Shown: in pieces, positions 44,646 to 55,560 of the stretch | Numbering within the stretch: the stretch's first letter is position 1 | Layout: each line of letters begins with the position of its first letter | Origin: Chrysopilus asiliformis | Lineage: Eukaryota > Arthropoda > Insecta > Diptera > Rhagionidae | Reading direction: 5' to 3' | DNA: 64,000 nucleotides | NCBI GenBank assembly: GCA_964034945.1 | Contig: OZ035961.1 | Coordinates: forward strand, 87,500,124-87,564,123 | The notes under the pieces: generated by a model | The model's database searches: none | What the model was told of the DNA's origin: nothing | The model's input: the letters and a program-made list of their open reading frames with translations, nothing else | Program-made: the position numbers and the translations under genes

Positions 44646-45031
44646 AACATAACAAAAGCTATAATTGCCAATCTGGCAATCATTGGAGACCCGTATGATG
44701 ATATTCGTATCAAAATTCGAACAGTTGTACCAAAATTCCAATTTGAAGTCAAACTTTCCTATAAGATTTTTTAAAACTTCTTCCAATAGAATTTTGATGT
44801 ATGGGAGTTTTATGTAGAATCATATCCTAAACAACTTTTGTTCTTGGACTTTTTTGATAAGATGTACCGTTTTTGAGATATTCGCAAAAAACGTTTTCGT
44901 TCGTATGGGGGGTACCCCCCCCTAATGGACCATTTTTGCCCATGAACGAACTTAGCCTCGCATTTTACGAAAAACAGATCTGCGCAAAATTTCAAGCCTC
45001 TAGCTCAATCCGTGCGCCTGCAATCCGCGCC

Positions 45032-45064
<33 letters not shown>

Positions 45065-45397
45065 TGGACGGACAGACGGACAGACAGACGGACAGACAGA
45101 CGGACAGACAGACGGACAGACAGACAGACGGACAGACAGACGGACAGACAGACGGACAGACAGACGGACAGACAGACAGACGGACAGACAGACGGACAGA
45201 CAGACGGACAGACAGACGGACAGACAGACGGACAGACAGACGGACAGACAGACGGACGGACATGCAAAATTCAACTTTTTTTTTTATCATTCTAAACACA
45301 CTGGTGTAATTCATTTTTGTGTGTGATGACGGGATCTTGGCGTTACAAACGGTAAGGCAAAGTTAATATACCCTTTGGTTTCACCATACGGGTATAA
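44646..45397 (+). mobile_element. Mini-me-like element, copy 7 (reference copy)
   Basis: Order: AACATAACAAAAGCTATAAT head; GATTTTGATGTATGGGAG; TTTTTTGATAAGATGTACCG; palindrome GGGGGGTACCCCCC; TTGCCCATGAACGAACTTAG; TTTCAAGCCTCTAGCTCAAT; CCGTGCGCCTGCAATCCGCG; a long GACR microsatellite; TTCTAAACACACTGGTGTAA; ATGACGGGATCTTGGCGTTA; ACGGTAAGGCAAAGTTAATA; and CACCATACGGGTATAA. Dipteran mini-me elements carry a GTCY microsatellite next to a conserved core with CCGTTTGTAACG, which matches this layout on the other strand. It has no coding capacity and no clear target duplication. Seven copies of varying age are in the window. Confidence 0.8.
45032..45262. repeat. Long GACA/GACG (GTCY) microsatellite
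   Basis: About 230 bases of GACA and GACG tetramers without interruption except one GATG near 45064, the longest such run in the window. All reading frames stay open through it (SVCLSVCL- or TDRRTDRQ-like), which produces false ORFs on both strands. Confidence 0.95.
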
Positions 45398-45870
45398 TTA
45401 AGCCACCCGATTACATTTTCTTTACAAAGTCTCTTTAAAACAACGACAATATAATATATTTATATGCGCTCACAGAAAGTATTAAATTTCCTGTAAAGTT
45501 AAAATGGTTTTTTTTATGTATAGGCAGGGAACAACTATTATATAGAATGGAAAATAAGAATTTTCCTCATTAACTTCCACTAGAGTAAGCACTACACTAT
45601 AGAAATTGGTTTTGTCATACACTCGATGAAAAAAATCAAATATGATGTGCCACAGAGTAATTCAAAAGGTGAATTTTTCAACTGTAATTTTCGGATGTAC
45701 GCTTCCAACGCAAAAAATTTTGTAATTTCTTATTTTTTTTTTGGTAATTTCTTATTTTTTTTTTACATTCTCAGCACCGGTTCCAGAACCGGGTACCCGG
45801 TTCTCGAAGATTCTAGCACCGAAACCCGGTTCCTTAAAATTGTCTCGGTGCTGAATGCTATAACCACCAT

Positions 45871-47258
45871 GTGACGTCTCTATTGTTTCGGAGACCATCA
45901 TGCGCGTCGAGGTGGATTCCGAGGACTGGATAGTTTCCATGCAACTTCAGGATAAAGATTTACAACAAATTATGCGATCGTTAAAAGGGGAAATCGTCCA
46001 CGAACAGTCTGTCAATTGGAAAAAGGAATACATCCTAAAGGAAGGCCGATTATTCCGCCGATGTGGTTGCTCTACATTATTGGTCGTACCAAAACCCGTA
46101 CGATGGCGCATTGCAAAACTGTGCCATGATGACGTTGGCCACTTTGGGCTAGAAAAAACCGTAAGTCGAATACTACAACACTTTTGGTTCGCCAGAATGA
46201 GAAATTATTTGAAATCGTACTTGTCATCATGCCTAGAATGCTGCTACAACAAAGCCGTTTCCGGAAAACCAGAGGGCCAACTACATATCGCCGAGACGAC
46301 ACCAATGCCGTTTGTTGACCTTCATATCGATCATCTGGGTCCATTCCCGAGGAGCCGCCAAGGGAATTGTTATGTGCTGGGAATATGTGACGCTTTTACA
46401 AAATACATCATCGTTAGAGCCGTCAAAACCACAAAAACGCAACCTGTAATCAAAGCCCTGAACGAATTGTCAGCGTTCTTTGGTTTGCCGCAACGTATTA
46501 TATCCGACCGGGGTACCGCATTTACTGCGAAACAATTCGAGGAATATTGTAAAGAGTATGGTATCCAACACATCAAAACAGCTGTCCGAACGCCAAGAGC
46601 GAACGGACAAATCGAACGACTAAATGGTTCAATTTCAACTTACTTGCGTACGAGTACCGAACATTCAAAAGACTGGGACACAAATCTCCATGGTCTTCAA
46701 TGGTCATTAAACACCCAGATAAACAGTACTACCGGATTTAGCCCGAACGCATTAGTTTTTGACTTCCGCCTGCGAGACGTCACCCATAATCGTCTCGCCC
46801 AAGCATTGCACGACGACTTCCCGGAAGAGATGTATCTAAACCAGCGGCGAGCGGACGCACTGTCCCGTATTCAACTTGCCAGGGAAAAATGGAAGGAGAG
46901 ATTTGATAAGCAACACAAATCACCTCACGTATATACTCCCGGAGACCTAGTAGTTATCGAAAGTGTTCCGGCCGCTACAGGCGAATCGAGAAAATTAGAA
47001 CCCAAGTACAAAGGTCCCTATATTGTCAACCGGGCCATCGGAAACGATCGCTACCTTGTAGAAGACATCGATGACGTCCAGAGGAAGAGTCGAAGGTTCA
47101 GTTCTATTTATGAAGCCTCTAAACTGAAGCCCTGGTGTCCGTTATATCCGGATTTGGAAGAGGCCATCCTCGAGCCTGAAACAGTCGAAATGTCCGAGGC
47201 GGACATTTGCCAGGAAGGGCCGAGCTGTCACGCTGGCAATGATGGCAGCGAGGCCTAA
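45871..47258 (+). CDS. Gag-pol, 3' portion (integrase)
   Basis: This continues the same reading frame after the insertion. Counting from the ATG at 45900, the zinc-binding H76-x4-H81-x29-C111-x2-C114 module is followed by the catalytic triad D144, D203 and E239 (exactly 35 residues between the second D and the E). A conserved RANGQIERLN context surrounds the glutamate. A C-terminal GPYIVNRAIG-type segment and a YEASKLKPW motif follow, then an acidic tail ending in TAA at 47256-47258. Integrase inserts the DNA copy into the host genome. As the DNA stands, this part could only be made from an internal start or from RNA in which the insertion is removed. No stops or shifts are seen within it. 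Confidence 0.85.
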
Positions 47259-47411
47259 CTAAGGGAGAACGAGAGGAGGGGAGTCGAGTCGATCGGTAGT
47301 CGATCGGTAGACGAAAGGGAAAAAAATCTTTTTCATACTTATGTTTTTTATTTTCAGATTAAATTGAAACAGTCGAATTTGGATACCAAACATTAACTAT
47401 CCCTATATTCT
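47259..47411 (+). other. Retrotransposon 3' region
   Basis: After the stop there is a purine-rich segment (GGGAGAACGAGAGGAGGGGA), the repeated word GTCGATCGGTAG (about 47288 and 47300) and a polypurine-tract candidate at about 47318-47330. No 3' LTR could be matched to the 5' side. Confidence 0.4.
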
Positions 47412-47622
47412 GCACGGCAAAAAATCCTGGAGAACTTCACAATCCAAAAATTATATTGACAAAATTTTAATACAATTTTGGATTAGAATTTAATGCTTGC
47501 GAATTATTAAAAATACTTTATTCTTTTTTGCCTTCATATTTTAATCATTTTTTATTATATTGGGAACTTAAATACTTATGTCTCCGCTTTAACCAAAATT
47601 GTAGATTTTAATACTAATTTTC
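47412..47622 (+). mobile_element. TIR MITE (GCACGG... end), truncated copy
   Basis: Begins GCACGGCAAAAAATCCTGGA and follows 40155-40370 block by block (AATCCAAAAATTATATTGAC, TGCCTTCATATTT, TTTAATACT). The right half and right TIR are missing. Confidence 0.7.
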
Positions 47623-48301
47623 ATTGCTTTGGACGGTATTAATTCCGGATAAACATCCGGATAAAAGTGGTGGGTCTCTTAACTTGTTAAAATTGAAATT
47701 CGCTAAAGTCTCTAATCTAGAATACCAATTCTATTAAGATCTTAACATTAATAGTTCAGAGATCTCCTACCTTCTCTAATTCGGAATATAGGGGACACTC
47801 AGCTACCAAAAGCCTTTATTCAGCAAATATTCTTAACAAACGCAGCGCTATGAGATTCACAACTTTGAGTAGACGAAAAACTATACACCAGTGCTGGCAG
47901 ATTGTTTATGAAAATCGTCTGCAACTTCATATTCAGCACACTTGAGCGGTTTTTTTTGAGAAAATTAACAAACGAATCATTTTTCGGTTAGAATTTCAAT
48001 TTTATTTCACCCATTCTGATTTTTATATTTATTTTGTTTACACGTCTTTATAAAAATACGTGTGTTTAGTCTTTAAAATTTGTTACAAACTAAACTATTA
48101 CAGTACAAATTATTGCCAAATAATCATTCCCAAAATTTAAGAATGAAAAAAAAAACGAAATCCTCGACATAAAAAGGGAGTTTAAGTTCTGGAATCGTCG
48201 CATAAGTGCCACTACCACACATTTTGTCCACCTCTCCTACAACCACGGCAATACTATGTTTAGAAGATTCAAAATTGAATTTTATAAAATTGTAACGATA
48301 T
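47623..48301. other. Non-coding stretch 3' of the zinc-finger gene
   Basis: No supported feature. A 76-codon minus frame at 48124-48354 (with an EVDKMCGSGTYATIPELK-like stretch) has protein-like texture but no recognised domain, and it overlaps the likely 3' end of the zinc-finger gene. I leave it unannotated. Confidence 0.35.
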
Positions 48302-48307
48302 TTTATT
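48302..48307 (-). promoter_or_regulatory. Candidate polyadenylation signal
   Basis: AATAAA on the minus strand about 100 bases past the stop codon of the zinc-finger gene (48409). Confidence 0.4.
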
Positions 48308-48408
48308 AATAAGTTCTCATCGAAAACTCTTATTATTGGACAAGAAAACTTCATGATTTTAAAATAAATAAAACATATATAAAAAAAACTAAAAGTAAAA
48401 AAAAACTT

Positions 48409-50206
48409 TTAATCAACATTAAAATCATTACAATTTAATTTCTTAATACGAATTTTCCGACTTTGTTCAAATTCATCCGGATGAAGTCTTCTTTTGTGCT
48501 CGTGTAAACTTGAATCCCAAGTAAATGATTTTGGACAATACGGGCAACTATGCAATTTTTCACCAGTGTGAGTTGTTAAATGCCCCTAAAATGAAGAAAT
48601 TTGTTAAATCAATTAAAATAAAAAATGTGTGCTCCAAACCGTTAAATTCAACTTCCTTTTGAATGCTTTATCGCACATTGTACACTTAAATTTATAACCA
48701 GCGGTGTGTACTTGTCTTATGTGTAAATTTAAGTTCCGTTTAAACTTGAATTTACGTTCGCAGATGCTGCAACTATATTCGCTTTTTTCAGTGTGGGTTT
48801 GCATGTGAAATTTAAATCCTGTCCGAGATTTGAACTCGGCCCCACAAATTCTGCATTTCAGTTCGGGATGCGTGATTCCTGCATGCTCCATTTGATGTAT
48901 AGCAAATTCGCGTTTGCCTGGTATTATTTTTGCGCAAATTTCGCACATTTTCGCGTAGACATGTTCATGTACGTATCGCTGGTGATGTCGTAACAAGCTT
49001 TGAGAACCAAATCTACAAAAAATTATGCTTTAAGAATCAACAACTAATCAAAATTGCAATTGAATTTACGATTTTTTACACTCGTCACAACAGAATTCTC
49101 TCTGATCCTCTGGGATGTGGGTAAGTTTATGTCGTGAAAGTAGAGTTTGTGTGTGAAATTCTTTTGTACATTCATCACACTTAAATGGTTTTACTCTTGT
49201 TCCCGAGTGGTTTTCTATATGTTTATGGAAGTACCACTTACTCTTAAATATTTTACCACATTCTTCGCATCTAAAAGGCAATGAAAAGTTAAACCATTTG
49301 TTAAACCTGCTGAAAATTTTGTGAATTACTTCAAACCGTCCGGGTTTATGTGCTGCTCGATGTGATTTAAAAAATACCATCTATCTGAGAATTTTTTTTT
49401 GCAACACATCACATAGCCTTTTGAATTGTGAATTGTTTCATAGTGTTTTTTAACATCAGCAAATGTCTCCGCCTCGTACTCACATTGCTCACATTTTAAT
49501 TTCATAAAGGCTGCAATTTTCGCGTCTTTTTCATCCTTAATGTTATCTGATAAATGTAATTGCGCTTTGCTTGGACACTGTGAGTCCTCAATATCACAAC
49601 TTTCATTTTCAATTTGTTTTTTTAGTTGGCTATTTGGTGATGTGATTTTAAAATTAGTCGTAATATTATCTTGATTTTCTATACTTGGACTTGTTGAAGA
49701 GTTGGTCAAATTCTTTGCAGCTGTTTCCGGTACGTCTTCTTTAAGAAAAAAAAAATACTTTCAAGGGAATAAAAACTGCTAAAATTTTACCTGTTTTTAT
49801 TACTGCAAGGGGAATTAAAGATTTCATGTAGTTCTCTTGATTGTCATCAAATTCTTCAGCTAAATTATCTTCGGGTTCTATTTTAATTTCTCCAACAGAA
49901 AAGTACTCTACTGCTGGTGTTGAAAAATTATTTTGAGCCTCACCTATTCGCAAATAAAACGAGTGGAAATTATCGATCTGTTGCCAGCAATCAAAGCAGA
50001 TACTAGTTGACATGGGATCATCTTCTTTGGGCTGACAAATTAAAAAAAAATGTTTTGATTTAAAAGCACAATAATTAATAAAACATTGGCAAGTTTACTT
50101 CGAACCAAAAATGCTGTGCAACAATATTTGCGATATTTAGTTCTTTCCCATCGAATCCAAACATTCCCATGGAGTTTAAGGAATCGAGAAAACACACCCG
50201 ACACAT
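48409..50206 (-). CDS. ZAD plus C2H2 zinc-finger transcription factor, six exons (grauzone-like)
   Basis: Exons on the minus strand: 50206-50099, 50031-49791, 49738-49330, 49270-49070, 49012-48640, 48585-48409. Every intron (52-67 bp) has GT/AG borders and the phases agree, giving 502 residues. Exon 1 opens with MCRVC and exon 2 supplies CFDC, together the four zinc-binding cysteines of a ZAD dimerisation domain (residues 2 to about 65). An acidic linker follows, then about ten C2H2 fingers from residue 200 to near the C-terminus; TGEK-type linkers are few. The finger layout, with a GYVMCCKKKF...H-x3-H finger followed by INPDGLKCEEC, resembles Drosophila Grauzone and relatives. Such proteins are nuclear DNA-binding regulators, often active in germline or early development. 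It looks intact. The ATG was chosen because it precedes the first ZAD cysteine directly. The target and exact orthology are unknown. Confidence 0.88.
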
Positions 50207-51079
50207 CATTTTCGTTCACAATTTATCAGACTAGGTTCTATAAATATTATTTTGTGTATTTTTACTGTTTTTTAAACAATTAAACTATATCTATTTTGTA
50301 AATATTTCACGGTAAATCAAAACAAACTGACTGGCTTTCTCTTTCCTCTATGCTTTTCTGTCGCATTCCATTCTCTGCATAGTGTTGTTGCACGCAACAA
50401 TCAATCAATTTACAGATTTAAGAAACATTCGAATTGAATAAGAAGAAGATAGGGAGACCGTAATTCACAGTTTTTCCCAGCAGAGGCGCTAAACTCTTCC
50501 AGTCTATTTCAGGCACTTTCTGGAATAACCGGGAAAATATAGCAAAACAAAAAAGTCGTTTATTTGAAAATTAAACGGGAATTTGGTGTACATATCAAAT
50601 TTTTCTCGACCACGTGCGAGACTAAGGTCGCCGAGCTTCAAGCTCTTGGAGATTATGGTTAATTTTTTGTGCCATTTAGTTGTTCGCGCTTGAAATATCT
50701 TTGTATTAAACTATGGTTGTACCTAATTGTTTTTACACTCTGTAACTTTCATTTGTGTCCATCAAATGCATGGATCGTTAAAAACATTTGACATGAAATT
50801 TAAACGTATGCCGTCAAATCAAAGGTCTGTTACATACCTATAAACATATTTACAAATTATGGATCGAATTCCTATATTTATAGGAATTTTTCATTTTTAA
50901 AACTCAAGTTTAATGCAAAGACTGATATTTAAAAAGAAAGCAAAATTTAAAACTCGATATTTGCATTAAGAAATCAACGGTAAAAAAGTATATTTAAAAA
51001 AAAAATTCTTTTAAAAATCGCAGTTTAAAAATCGCAATTTAAAAATCACACTTTGGCTTCTTGCTGTTTACTCAGTAGT
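50207..51079. other. Upstream region of the zinc-finger gene
   Basis: This should contain its promoter and 5' leader; no TATA box or initiator could be fixed. An E-box CACGTG lies at about 50611. A 14-bp tandem of AAAAATCGCAGTTT-type units occurs three times at about 51011-51055. Confidence 0.35.
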
Positions 51080-51600
51080 CATATGTATGACAACAATTGA
51101 AGACAGTAAAATTTTCTACATTTTTATCTTTTACTAGAACTCGATATCTTAAACCGGTATCGAGATATACCATTATTTAGAAAAAATCAGTTTTTTGCGA
51201 TTATTTCGAAAACTAATGAGTTTCTAGTGGTTCATTGTATGTGATGAATTGAAGAGAATAATGTTTGTCGTGCACTGTTATCCGCTATCATCTACCGTTA
51301 TTGAGATATTTTCATTAAAACGTAAAAAAATAGATTTTAGCGAATTGCTAGCAAATTAACGGTTCCCCGTAAAAATAGTTGAAAGAAGAATTAAAGATAT
51401 TAAAATTCTCTACATTTTTACCTTTTACCGTAAATTGATATCTTTTACCGTTATCGAGATATTTCAGATTTTGTAAAATAAAAATTCGTATGTTTATGTA
51501 AACTAATAACTAATATTTTATTCGTAAATACGTGCAGAAACGTGGATTTTGTATAAGAAAGTCATGTGCTGGTCACAACAGATATTTTTTTCTTATTTTA
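51080..51600 (+). repeat. Dispersed repeat, family C, copy 2
   Basis: Matches 13890-14625 block by block, including AACCGGTATCGAGATATACC, TACCGTTATTGAGATATTTT, and GATTTTGTATAAGAAAGTCA followed by TGTGCTGGTCACA. Confidence 0.65.
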
Positions 51601-53330
51601 ATGACAAATTTTACAACATTTTGTATATCTTGCCATTTTTGACTTTACAATATTCTACATTGAATTTTTTCTTAGTGCCTCACGCAAATTTAAAAACCTG
51701 AAGAAAATAAGAGTAAAATTGCATTTAAAGTTATTGCCAGAACAGGATTAAAAAGCTAAAGCCACACTCTTAAAAAAGCATCTTATCTTCAATGTTATCT
51801 CCAGAAAGCTTTGATCTGACTGTTCTCTAACAGTCTCTACAGCCACCTTAATGAATCAAAACAGGTTACATATTGATAGGGCAAAAAAGGGATTCCCTTT
51901 AACATCGCCGCATATTCTAAGGATCTGTGGTGATGCGACGGCGTGTTTTAACACTAATACATTGTCCAACGCTTTTCCCATAAAGTGCATGTGACGCCTG
52001 TTGTATGATGTTTTCTCGCATCCGAATCAGTCTGAATATTGGCGTCACGGCGACCGAAACCTTCGACCATCACAATTTATGGAAATTCATAAAGTTTTCC
52101 AGTGATTTCAATTGCATTTTGTGATAAAAATAACCAAAAATTACTTTTCCTGATATCCTTCCATCGTGAATAGGATCGGGAAAAGAATAGACGAAACAAG
52201 GCAAGATTTTCAAGGACATCCTGTAACGGTTGGATTTTTAAAATCTCTACCTGAGGAAATAAGGATACCTCTATAGTAACGGATTATACTTTAAATAAGG
52301 ATAATATCGACATTGAAAACAGTTGTAATCCTTTAAAATCAAAAGTCCAATACAAATATGAGTGATTTAAATTCTCAAATATTTAAAGGTTTGTTTGTTA
52401 TTCTAAATTAAAAAAGCGGTTTGTGTTATTTACATTTTTTTCGAATAAATTGTGGATAAAATATTCGTGTGGAGGTTTTTTTTTTGAGTTTTTGGTCGTT
52501 TCCGGTGCAAACTTGTAGCGGTTAAGGTTGAGGTGTGGCTAAGTGTCTTCGTTCAATTGGAAATGTGGCAAAAAGATTTGAATAATACTCAAAGGATGTT
52601 CGACATCACCTTCGGATAACTGAATGTGAATGTTATTTATGAGAACAGATTTTCCTGTGTTGTGAAAAAGAGCTCTGTAAAAAAAAGTTTTTGTGAAAAA
52701 GTCGGAGCAAAAAAAAGCAGGTGGAAAAAAAGATTTATTCCGTGATGTTGGATTGCCGTTGGTATTTGAAATTGAAGAAAAAGTTATAAGACGACATCCT
52801 CTGGGGATCAGTCAAATATGCCAGATTTTATTCGTAAATTTACATATTTCACGAATAAATTATTAGCCTTAGGGCATTTATTCTATTGTGCGTAACTTAA
52901 AATCGTTCAATTCTCCGCAAAAAAAAATCGATGGTGGTTTCCGTGATTCCGCTAAAAAAAATACCTGTGATTTGTTATCTTATTGCTCGATGCAAAGTGA
53001 TTGCGTGATGATTAATCTGTGAAATACCTAAATATATTTCATTCACTTGAAATAAATAGATCCAGTGCAAAAAAAGTTTAAATTGAAAATCAGGGAAATA
53101 TCTGAGAATTTATTATCTAACAAAAATCCATTTTCAAAACCAAAATTTATTGAAATTCAAACGGATTTTTATAGATTATAGAAAATTACCATTTCTACAA
53201 AAAAAAAAAAACTTAAGAAACGGATACTGGAGAAGCGAAATATCAGCAATTAATCTTATCACAGGTAAATTATGCTTAAATCTTGCACAAAATTCATTAG
53301 GGATCATTTGATTCGATTAAGAGTTGAATC
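51601..53330. other. Non-coding stretch, possible 5' leader of a plus-strand gene
   Basis: No domain-bearing frame. The A-rich segment 52670-53265 ends with CACAG/GTAAAT (53259-53268), which could be a splice donor or acceptor. If the exon at 53331 is real, this region could hold its leader and promoter. That is an inference. Confidence 0.3.
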
Positions 53331-53412
53331 ATGAAAAGTATAGTAACTTACTTGAAATCTTATACGCCTTCGCAGAAGAAACGGAAAACTCTTGATGAGG
53401 ACTCGGTTCAAA
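53331..53412 (+). CDS. Possible first coding exon (nuclear-signal-like), remainder not found
   Basis: The ATG at 53331 is preceded in frame by a stop (TGA at 53325-53327) and opens 27 codons with the basic run QKKRK, resembling a nuclear localisation signal. An acidic DEDS segment follows. At 53413 there is a good splice donor (AAA/GTAAGC). Without splicing the frame would end after about 36 codons. Codon texture is clearly unlike the surrounding AT-rich DNA. If it is an exon, the rest of the gene lies downstream across a long intron, possibly beyond this window, and the protein is probably nuclear. I do not recognise the protein, and a chance ORF is not excluded. Confidence 0.35.
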
Positions 53413-55094
53413 GTAAGCAGCAGAGAGAGTTTGTGCGCTAATGAAAGGGTTTTAATTATGATGATATTTGATATAATAAATTCCTAAGATATACTCGTAT
53501 ATACCTTTACCTCAAATTAACCTTTATAAATTATATGATTAAAAAAGTTATTTTTCTGTAGAATCTTTGTTGAACTAAAATAGCTCACTGAGATGGCCAC
53601 CTACAGATCGAAAAATGTGGATAGAATACTTTCAGACTTGAATGACCTTTTCACGTAATCTATTGCCAAGAAAAAATTCTCACGATTTGTATTAATATTT
53701 TTTGTTTGGCGTTATAACCGTTTTTTTGCTGAATACAAAAATCCATTTTGTATAGTTATTAACAAACTGTTGCCCTTTTGACAGAGGCGGTAAAACAGGT
53801 GGTTATTGACATATGGTCCAATGTTGACTCATCATCATCGATATCACTTTTAGTGAATGATTTATTCGGTAGAACATTTCTTTAAAAATGTATCTAAAAT
53901 CTGTTGCCATAGGCAAAAATTAGATAAATATGCGGCATTTATTTAATCCCAGAATTTTTTTCCCTAAAGCAGGCACAGTATAAAGTTACTGGTAAATAAG
54001 TCACGTATAACTTTTAGCAAACTTTTCGTTATCTCTTTGGACTCCTTCCTTTAACACATTGGCGCACAGTAAAGACTTTTACTATTGAGCTGCAAAAAAA
54101 AAGTTTTTTTGATTTATATTTTAAACTAATCGTGATTTCCAAATTTTTAATAGATAAGTTATTTTCTCCAGGTACAAGTTTTAGGTAGATTTTGAAAAAA
54201 ATACTACCTTTTTTTAAGAAATACTACCTTTAAACATTTGGAATTTCGCTGTGTTAAATTCGAACTTCACAAAGAACACTAAATTGAGATACGCTTATCT
54301 GGCAAACTTTTTAGGCCAATGTGTATTTGACCTGGCATTGAAAAATGTCGACACATTTTTTTATAAGTTTTGTCTATAATGAATTTTTTTATTTAAATTT
54401 TTTCCTCCAGCGCAGTTTTTTTTAAAAGTTCTGGATATTGTGTATTTTTTTAAAAATTTAGCCGTCAGCGTAACTTTTGTTACATACTAAAGAACTAAGA
54501 TATCTTTATCTTTTTATCTAAATAATCACAAACAAACTGTCTTCTTTCTAATCGATTTTTCCGAATTTCCATGCACACAAAAATGCATTTTTATCAAAGG
54601 ATGGGGTCGCCAAATACCCGGGCGCCACTTTGACTTGGCACGGCTCTGAATCTTGCAATCTCTGTTACAGAGATAATGTCAGTGGAGTTTTTATACCCCC
54701 AATTAGCAAGAATTTGAATCCAAATGAACGTATTTCAAAGAAAAGTTTTAAATGGTTTTGTGTATAATTAATATGCGAAACTTATATAAGTTTTCTGCTT
54801 ATTGGGAACAATTTATACATTTAAGAGCTTCATAATGTTTTCAACAAAAGTTCTTCCTAGAAAAGTTCTTCGAGTTTAAACGAAACAAAGTCATATGTGT
54901 TTTAATTAAGCTATAATTCATCCATAAATTAATTGTATTTACGGGAGTACATGTTTTATGATGTTCTGGTGAAAATGCTTGAAATTATAAAACAAAAAGT
55001 TAAATGTATAATCGTTCCATGTATTAAAAAACAACTTGTCGGATATAAGAAATATGACTGAAAAACTCTCCAGTTTTTCATTAAAAAAAATATA
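53413..55094. other. Non-coding stretch, possibly intronic
   Basis: AT-rich DNA with no supported feature. Confidence 0.4.
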
Positions 55095-55560
55095 CAAATA
55101 TATCAGTTGTGATCAACACAAAATTTCCCTCTGCAATTTTTCGTTTTGGAAGAAATATGTAAAAAATACAATTTTTTCAAATATCTCGAAAACCGTTTAA
55201 GATACGTAAAAACCATTAAAATAAAAAATCTGGAAAATTGTATATCCTTTATATATTTTGATATTCATTTTTCCCAGAAGTTCAATGCTTTCGAGAAATT
55301 GTTAAAGAACTGTACATTTTCAAAAAATTGTATGGGGGGTACCTGTTATAACTAACTACGATTTCCGCAAAACTCATTTACAAAAAAATTTTAAGTCGCT
55401 AGCTCAAAGCATTCTCGAGCTATTTAAGACACGTAAAAAAGACAGAGCGACGGACAGATGCACGGACATCTTCATAATTTTGCCTGAATTGGATTTCGAA
55501 CTGATCAGAAATTTTCTATCTACTACAGAACTTAGGAAAATTTCGCACGTATCCGTTTTT
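55095..55560 (+). repeat. Dispersed repeat, family B, copy 3
   Basis: ATCAGTTGTGATCAACACAA, CTCTGCAATTTTTCGTTTTG, AATATCTCGAAAACCGTTTA, GTATGGGGGGTACCTGTTAT, AAGTCGCTAGCTCAAAGC, a GACAGAGCGACGGACAGATG run, TTGCCTGAATTGG, TCAGAAATTTTCTATCT. The GACR-like run here links family B to the mini-me-like layout. Confidence 0.7.

Larger units (their letters stand above)
44406..45862. mobile_element. hAT-type non-autonomous element inside the retrotransposon
   Basis: The ends are TAGAGCATTCAATCCCGGG and, reverse-complemented, TATAGCATTCAGCACCGAG. A perfect 8-bp duplication ACCACCAT lies at 44398-44405 and 45863-45870. Both subterminal regions carry the self-complementary word CCCGGGTACCCGG and CCGGTTTTCGG/AACCGG variants (44420-44515, 45775-45850). 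No transposase is present. About half its length is a later insertion of a mini-me-like element (44646-45397), leaving a core of about 705 bp. The 8-bp duplication indicates the hAT superfamily. Confidence 0.88.
41500..47335 (+). mobile_element. Ty3/gypsy-type retrotransposon, interrupted by a nested insertion
   Basis: A single gag-pol reading frame of the Ty3/gypsy order (gag, protease, reverse transcriptase, RNase H, integrase) begins at 41708 and ends at 47258, with a 1457-bp hAT-type insertion at 44406-45862. Not counting the insertion and one target duplication, the frame is in phase on both sides and would be about 1361 codons. No other stop or frameshift is seen, so the copy was probably young when it was hit. 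The purine run AAAGGGAAAAAAA at about 47318-47330 could be the polypurine tract. LTRs were not found by eye, so the outer limits are approximate. Confidence 0.8.

Noticed and set aside
44992..45326. Long open frames of SVCLSVCL/TDRRTDRQ type on both strands, also at 1738-2001, 31955-32259, 34726-35018 and 39061-39376
   Set aside because: They are translations of the GACR/GTCY microsatellite, open in every frame because the tetramer has no stop codon; not genes.
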